Source of the DNA: Pseudodesulfovibrio sp. S3
GTDB taxonomy: Bacteria; Desulfobacterota; Desulfovibrionia; Desulfovibrionales; Desulfovibrionaceae
Reading direction: 5' to 3'
Assembly (NCBI RefSeq): GCF_004025585.1
Contig: NZ_QTZO01000004.1
Location: 62,001 to 126,000, forward strand
Length of the DNA stretch: 64,000 nt
Part shown: positions 59,621 to 64,000 of the stretch, one piece after another
Layout of the letters: each line of letters opens with the position of its first letter
Position numbering within the stretch: position 1 is the stretch's first letter
Notes under the pieces: model-generated
Database searches by the model: none
What the model was told of the DNA's origin: nothing
What the model saw: the letters and a program-made list of their open reading frames with translations, nothing else
Position numbers and translations under genes: made by a program

Positions 59621-60580
59621 TTATTTTTCCACCCATAAGTAGGTGGTCTGTATATGCTTCGGCATTTTGCGAACGATCTGGACGGTGCCGGCCATGGCTA
59701 TGATGGCGAATATGAGTCGACCCCAGAAAATCCCGCTCATATGGCCCCCTATGAGTATGAGGAGCAGGGTGTCTTCGATCAGGGAATGGCACAATCCCAT
59801 GAGCGTGAGAGAGTAGAAAATGTCTTCCTTGCTCACCTTGCCGTTCCTGGCTTCGTTGATGATCAGTCCGCCGCCGTAAGAAAGACCCATGGTCAGGCCT
59901 ATGACCGTGATGGCGGAGGCCTTGGGACCAATTCCGATGAAGTTGAGCAGCGGGCGCAAAATCCTGTTCATGAGGTCGATGGCCTTGATGGCGTAGAGAA
60001 CGCGCATCAGGGCCAACAGGCCAAGGATGATGAACATGATGGAGACCATGTTTTTCACTTGTCCGATGATCCAGGCCGTAATTGACGGGTCGGCTGTTTC
60101 TACCGTGAACAGCATCTTGGCTGGGGTCTGGAGGGTGCCGGTGGCGGAATAGATCAGGTGGAGCAGCCAGGCGAGAATAAAGGCCCCTGCCAGACGGGCA
60201 ACCGCCTGAAACAGGAATCTCGCTCCTGATTTGCGGGAAATGGCGCATTCGACCGGCAAACCGTGCGCCACCAGCATGAGCACGGCGAGGACGGTGGCCT
60301 GGGCCGCCGTCAAAGGGGTGTCGCCTGTAAGGGAGGCCAGGACGATCATGCCGGTGTATATGTTGTTGATGATGGCGGAAGCCCAGACAAGGCCCATCTC
60401 GGCGGGAAGGCCCACAAGCCTCATGACGGGCTCAAGAGGCCAGGCGAGATACGTGATCAGTCCCAGTTCCTGAAGGATTTTGACCAAGATGAGGATCGGG
60501 ACCATGACTTTGAACAGCTCCAGGCTGGCGGCGACCGCATCGTGCAGGAGTTCTTTCAGTATTAGAATGATTTTGGCCAT
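59621..60580 (-). CDS. Nucleoside-recognition (Gate) domain membrane protein
   Basis: The 319-residue polytopic membrane protein has about eight to nine helices and two Gate-like repeats, typical of the nucleoside-recognition domain family (related to SpmA/YjiH and parts of FeoB). Conserved polar segments include NNIYTGMIVLASLTGDTP, LPVECAISRKSG and GLSYGGGLIINEARNGKV. Substrate is unknown; transport of a small solute is likely. AAGGGAA precedes the ATG. It lies between a glycosyltransferase gene and ridA in the same direction. Confidence 0.8.
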   Translation of the reverse strand: MAKIILILKELLHDAVAASLELFKVMVPILILVKILQELGLITYLAWPLEPVMRLVGLPAEMGLVWASAIINNIYTGMIVLASLTGDTPLTAAQATVLAVLMLVAHGLPVECAISRKSGARFLFQAVARLAGAFILAWLLHLIYSATGTLQTPAKMLFTVETADPSITAWIIGQVKNMVSIMFIILGLLALMRVLYAIKAIDLMNRILRPLLNFIGIGPKASAITVIGLTMGLSYGGGLIINEARNGKVSKEDIFYSLTLMGLCHSLIEDTLLLILIGGHMSGIFWGRLIFAIIAMAGTVQIVRKMPKHIQTTYLWVEK

Positions 60581-60602
60581 TATTCCCTTGCCTTGTGCCG
60601 GT

Positions 60603-61661
60603 TCAGATGCATTGTTCCAGCCAGGTCAGGAGTCGTTTCGCTTGTCCTTCCTGGGAGAACGTCTTGCCGGCATGGGTGTGAAAATCCCGCTTTAATGCCA
60701 GAAGGTCCACATCAGCCATGTCCAGCAACCCGGCAATGGCTTGTTGGAATCCTATTTCGTTACTCAATGGTTCAATGAGCAGATTGGTCCATTGAGGATG
60801 CCAGATTTCCGTGGGGCCGCCGATGTTGCGCGCTATCGGGACCAAGCCGTTTGCCATGGCTTCCTCCAGGGCGATGCCGAGCGGTTCGCAGCCGGTGGGC
60901 AACACGAATATGTCGGCCCGTTGCAGTTGCGCACGCACGTCCGTGACGAATCCTGTCCATTCAACGAGTTCGTCCAGTCCGAGCCTGTGGCAGGCTTGTT
61001 TGAGGTTGTATTCGTCTTTGCCTGTGCCGACGATTATACAACGGAATTCGTAGCCGTTTTTGTTGAGTGCGGCTAGCGCTTCAAGCAGATCCATATGCCG
61101 CTTGTCTTGGTTGAGCTGACTGGTGGCGATGATTACTTTGGGCGTCCGAACTGTTTCTGGTGGGACGGGATTGATCCGGGTGCCGGGAAAGATATAGTCG
61201 AATATACAGGACTGGTAGAGGGGGACGGATTGCAGCAGCCTTTGACGGACATAATCGCTACATGCCAGGAGGCATGGTCGCAATAGCCGTTGGGTCAGTC
61301 TGGTTTTGAAATTGTTTTTCACATCGCCGGGAGATCCCAGGTGCTGGATTATGGGGATCCCGGCAAGCCGTGCCGCGACACCAGCTGTCCGCAGATCTTT
61401 TGAGATATTGCAGACGACTGCATCTGGTCTTTGTTTTTTGAACAGGTTGAGGAAAAAGGCTATGGAGGCTGGATTGAAGTCGAAGCCGAATGCATGGTCC
61501 CAGGCCGAAATCTCTAGGCTGCGGGCTTTGTCTACGAATGGACCGGGTCTTCCGACAATACCGCTCTTGTGACCCATCTGGCGAATGGCTTGTGCCATAT
61601 CGATAGACCATGTTTTGACCCCGCCCCATTTACGTGTCGAATTGACGAAAATTACGTTCAT
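60603..61661 (-). CDS. Glycosyltransferase family 4
   Basis: The 352-residue GT-B fold enzyme has an N-terminal acceptor domain starting NVIFVNSTRKWGGVKTW and a C-terminal nucleotide-sugar domain with IATSQLNQDKRHMDLLEA, GTGKDEYNL and the E-x7-E motif in GCEPLGIALEEAMANG. It probably adds a sugar to lipopolysaccharide or another glycan. No other glycan genes adjoin it. No Shine-Dalgarno is visible before ATG 61661. Confidence 0.88.
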   Translation of the reverse strand: MNVIFVNSTRKWGGVKTWSIDMAQAIRQMGHKSGIVGRPGPFVDKARSLEISAWDHAFGFDFNPASIAFFLNLFKKQRPDAVVCNISKDLRTAGVAARLAGIPIIQHLGSPGDVKNNFKTRLTQRLLRPCLLACSDYVRQRLLQSVPLYQSCIFDYIFPGTRINPVPPETVRTPKVIIATSQLNQDKRHMDLLEALAALNKNGYEFRCIIVGTGKDEYNLKQACHRLGLDELVEWTGFVTDVRAQLQRADIFVLPTGCEPLGIALEEAMANGLVPIARNIGGPTEIWHPQWTNLLIEPLSNEIGFQQAIAGLLDMADVDLLALKRDFHTHAGKTFSQEGQAKRLLTWLEQCI

Positions 61662-61803
61662 ACGATTGATTTTGTTTTATTGATTGTAGGAGGAGTGGTT
61701 TTGTCTCTACGCTGCCGTTGCTATGGCTGTTTTTGGGGTCGGGCAGTTTTTGAAAGCGTATGTATACAATTTTTACAGAGCGGACCATAGGGGATATTTT
61801 GCC

Positions 61804-61833
61804 AAAAGAAAAGGGAGCCCCGAGGGACTCCCT
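61804..61833 (-). terminator. Intrinsic terminator of feoB
   Basis: On the minus strand GGGAG-TCCC-TC-GGGG-CTCCC forms a hairpin followed by TTTTCTTTT, 22 bp after the feoB stop. Confidence 0.82.
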
Positions 61834-61854
61834 GAATGCCATATGGTGAGGAGG

Positions 61855-63990
61855 TTACAAGAATGCCTTGGAAACGTTGAAGGCCAGGACCGCCATGCCG
61901 AAGGCCAAGGTGGTGGAGCCGATTACGCTGAACGCGGCCCAACCCCAGCTCGATTCACGGGCCATGGTAACCACGGTCACGAAGCAAGGCGCATAGAGCA
62001 TGGTGAATATGATGAGGGCAATGGCCGAAGCTGGGGTGAACAGGGGGTCGGCCACCAGCTTCATCGCCAGGGGTTGGGAATCCTCCGCATCGACTTCTCC
62101 CAGAGAATAGGCTGTTCCCAGGGTGGAGACAATGACTTCCTTGGCCGCAACGCCGCCGGTCAGGGCAATGTTCACACGCCAGTTGAATCCGGCCAGTTGG
62201 GAGACTGGTTCAAGAGCGGTTCCCACTCGTCCGGCCGCAGTATGGCGGATGGCCTCTTCGGCTTCGGCGTTGTCGATGTCTGTGACCTGCTCCCCGGACT
62301 GGGCAGAGGCCCGTTGGGCTTCATAGTAGGCGAGACGGTCCTCGGGCAGTTGCGGGAAGGTCATCATGGCCCAGATGAGAATGGAGATGCCGAGGATGAC
62401 GGTACCCGCCTTCTTGGCATATTCCCAGGTACGCTCCCAAGTGTGGATGAGCACGCCCTGCAGGGTGGGCATCCGGTAGGGCGGCAATTCCATGACGAAC
62501 GGAGTGGATGCGCCTTTGATGACCGTGGAGCGAAGGACTCGGGCCACTATCAGGGCCATGGCCCAGGCGCTCAACGTGATGACCAGCATGACCGTGGCGG
62601 AATGGTTCGGGAAAAAGGCCGCGGCCAGCATCAGGAAGACAGGAACTTTTGCGCCGCAGGTCATGTATGGAGCCACGAACAAGGTGGCCAGCTTTTCCTT
62701 GGGGCTGCGCAGGGTGCGGGCAGCCATGACGCCGGGGACGGCGCAGCCTCCGGCAATGCCGCCTGAGACGATGAAGGGCAGCACCGAGGTGCCGTGCAGA
62801 CCGAAGATTTTGAACACGCGGTCGAGCATGTAGGCCATTCTGGCGATGTACCCGGAATCTTCAAGGGCGGAAATCATCAGGAACATCAGCATGATCAGCG
62901 GTACGAATCCGAGCACCCCGCCTACGCCGTCGATGATGCCGGAAACGATAAGGGACTGCAGGAGTCCTTCCGGCAGGGCGGCCGTTGCTGCATCGCCTAG
63001 CCAACCGAAGAACATTTCCAGCCAGCCCATGGGTATTTCGCCGAGGGAAAAAGTCACCTTGTAGATCAGGTAGACGATGCCGAGCATGATGGCCGGGCCG
63101 AGGAACTGGTGGGTCAGCACCTTGTCCATCTTGTCGGAGCGCGAGATGCGGTCGGCGTCCAGAATCGGATAGGAGACCACGTCCTTGATTATGCTGGCGA
63201 TAAAGCCGTAGCGGTGGTCGGCGATCAATGCGTCGGGTTTGGCGTTGAGGGTTTTTTCCGTGTGTGCCGACACTTCCTTGGCCATGGCCTCTAGCTTGTC
63301 GGACAATCCGGTGTTGGCCATGCGTCCTCGGATAATCACGTCTTCGTCCCGTTCCAGATATTTGATGCCGGTCCAGCGGGACGGGACCTTGTCGGTCAGG
63401 AAGTTCTCGGCTTCGATGAGTTTTTGCATTTGGTCGAGGACCGGGTCCAGGTCAGGGCCGTAGGTGATGTTCAGGGGAGTCCACTCGCCCTGGTTGTTCC
63501 TGGCCAGTTCCAAGGTGGCTTCAAGGAGGTGGGAAGCACCCTGACCGCTGCGGGCCACGGTTTCGACCACGGTGCACCCGGAAAGCTTGGCCAGTCGTTC
63601 GCTGTCGATCTGTTTTCCCGATGTGTGCACCTCGTCCATCATGTTCAGGCCGAGGACTAGCGGGACTCCAAGCTCCATTATCTGGACGGCCAGATAAAGG
63701 TTCCGTTCCAGGGCGTTGGCGTTCATGACGTCGATGACGGCAGCAGGCCGTTCCTCCACCAGGAAATTGCGGGCCACCAGTTCTTCCTGTGTATAGGCGG
63801 TCAGGGAATAGGTGCCGGGGAGGTCCACCAGTTCAATGGAATCGATTCCGGTTTTGATGTGGCCGACTTTTTTCTCGACGGTTACCCCCGGCCAGTTGGC
63901 AACATGTTGCCGTGCGCCGGTAAGGGCGTTGAACATGGTGGTCTTGCCGCAGTTTGGATTGCCCGCGATGCCGATGATATATTTACCCAT
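61855..63990 (-). CDS. feoB: Ferrous iron transporter FeoB
   Basis: The 711-residue protein has an N-terminal G domain (G1 GNPNCGKT at 10-17, G3 DLPG at 56-59, G4 NMMD) and the GDI-like helical segment. The membrane core has two Gate regions, including SGGIAGGCAVPGVMAARTL and YMTCGAKVPVFLMLAAAFF. A charged cytoplasmic insertion lies near residues 560-600. It imports Fe(II), driven or gated by GTP hydrolysis. The start at 63990 is complete, but its ribosome-binding site and any upstream feoA or Fur box lie outside the window. Confidence 0.95.
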   Translation of the reverse strand: MGKYIIGIAGNPNCGKTTMFNALTGARQHVANWPGVTVEKKVGHIKTGIDSIELVDLPGTYSLTAYTQEELVARNFLVEERPAAVIDVMNANALERNLYLAVQIMELGVPLVLGLNMMDEVHTSGKQIDSERLAKLSGCTVVETVARSGQGASHLLEATLELARNNQGEWTPLNITYGPDLDPVLDQMQKLIEAENFLTDKVPSRWTGIKYLERDEDVIIRGRMANTGLSDKLEAMAKEVSAHTEKTLNAKPDALIADHRYGFIASIIKDVVSYPILDADRISRSDKMDKVLTHQFLGPAIMLGIVYLIYKVTFSLGEIPMGWLEMFFGWLGDAATAALPEGLLQSLIVSGIIDGVGGVLGFVPLIMLMFLMISALEDSGYIARMAYMLDRVFKIFGLHGTSVLPFIVSGGIAGGCAVPGVMAARTLRSPKEKLATLFVAPYMTCGAKVPVFLMLAAAFFPNHSATVMLVITLSAWAMALIVARVLRSTVIKGASTPFVMELPPYRMPTLQGVLIHTWERTWEYAKKAGTVILGISILIWAMMTFPQLPEDRLAYYEAQRASAQSGEQVTDIDNAEAEEAIRHTAAGRVGTALEPVSQLAGFNWRVNIALTGGVAAKEVIVSTLGTAYSLGEVDAEDSQPLAMKLVADPLFTPASAIALIIFTMLYAPCFVTVVTMARESSWGWAAFSVIGSTTLAFGMAVLAFNVSKAFL

Positions 63991-64000
63991 GCGTTAATCC

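Noticed and set aside
1-64000. CRISPR arrays, tRNA or rRNA genes, insertion sequences, prophage or integrase
   Set aside because: No spaced repeats, cloverleaf-like sequence, transposase or integrase frames were seen; the window reads as ordinary chromosome.

Overview
The window looks like chromosomal DNA of a Desulfovibrio-type anaerobe (Desulfovibrionales, closest in feel to Pseudodesulfovibrio). The reasons are a complex I operon with no NADH-input subunits, a Wolinella-type diheme quinol:fumarate reductase followed by a two-subunit class I fumarase, a methanogen-like class I aldolase for the alternative start of aromatic amino acid synthesis, and moderately high GC. No sulfate-reduction genes, rRNA, tRNA, CRISPR array or insertion sequence was seen. 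This assignment is inference from gene content.

Layout. 1-716: end of a PAS-GGDEF protein. 1017-12703: one long complex I operon, nuoABCDHIJK plus four antiporter-type subunits and an extra small membrane protein, closed by a terminator. 12817-18305: DUF2867 gene divergent from a TetR / ABC1-kinase / Cys-rich membrane protein operon, then DUF169, a degenerate HsdR_N-like protein and a small membrane protein. 18342-25736: ferredoxin, divergent YchF-like ATPase, aroK, a TrkH/TrkA potassium system, aroC, DUF2238, YbjQ-like and carboxymuconolactone-decarboxylase-like genes, and a TetR gene whose operator occurs twice. 25848-28544: M16 metalloprotease. 28988-33766: frdCAB and fumarase. 33859-38596: an acidic 56-residue protein, a solute-binding protein, a probable small structured RNA, an aminotransferase, a CoA-disulfide-reductase-rhodanese and a receiver protein. 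38680-44361: complete oligopeptide/dipeptide ABC importer. 44589-51554: lipoprotein, B12-binding-type radical SAM protein, OFA-family MFS carrier and a sodium:solute symporter with its small subunit. 51742-58101: DUF294 protein, glycosyltransferase, flagellar-export-like small proteins, PilZ protein, MltC and Hpt proteins. 58169-63990: heptulosonate synthase behind a phenylalanine leader peptide, RidA, a nucleoside-recognition membrane protein, a glycosyltransferase and FeoB.

How the genes work together. Complex I (probably ferredoxin-fed) can reduce menaquinone, FrdCAB can re-oxidise menaquinol with fumarate, and fumarase links fumarate to malate. AroK, AroC and the heptulosonate synthase belong to the same aromatic pathway. 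Peptide import, aminotransferase, RidA and symporters serve nitrogen and carbon handling.

The strongest unexpected signal is a classical attenuator on the minus strand at about 59003-59138. A 25-residue leader peptide has seven Phe and one Tyr within nine residues. It is followed by an intrinsic terminator and a competing antiterminator pairing, directly upstream of the heptulosonate synthase gene. Other notable items are twin TetR operators, three 12-bp direct repeats in the symporter/DUF294 intergenic region, an intergenic hairpin element that supplies the fumarase ribosome-binding site, a terminator-bounded small RNA candidate and two very small ORFs.
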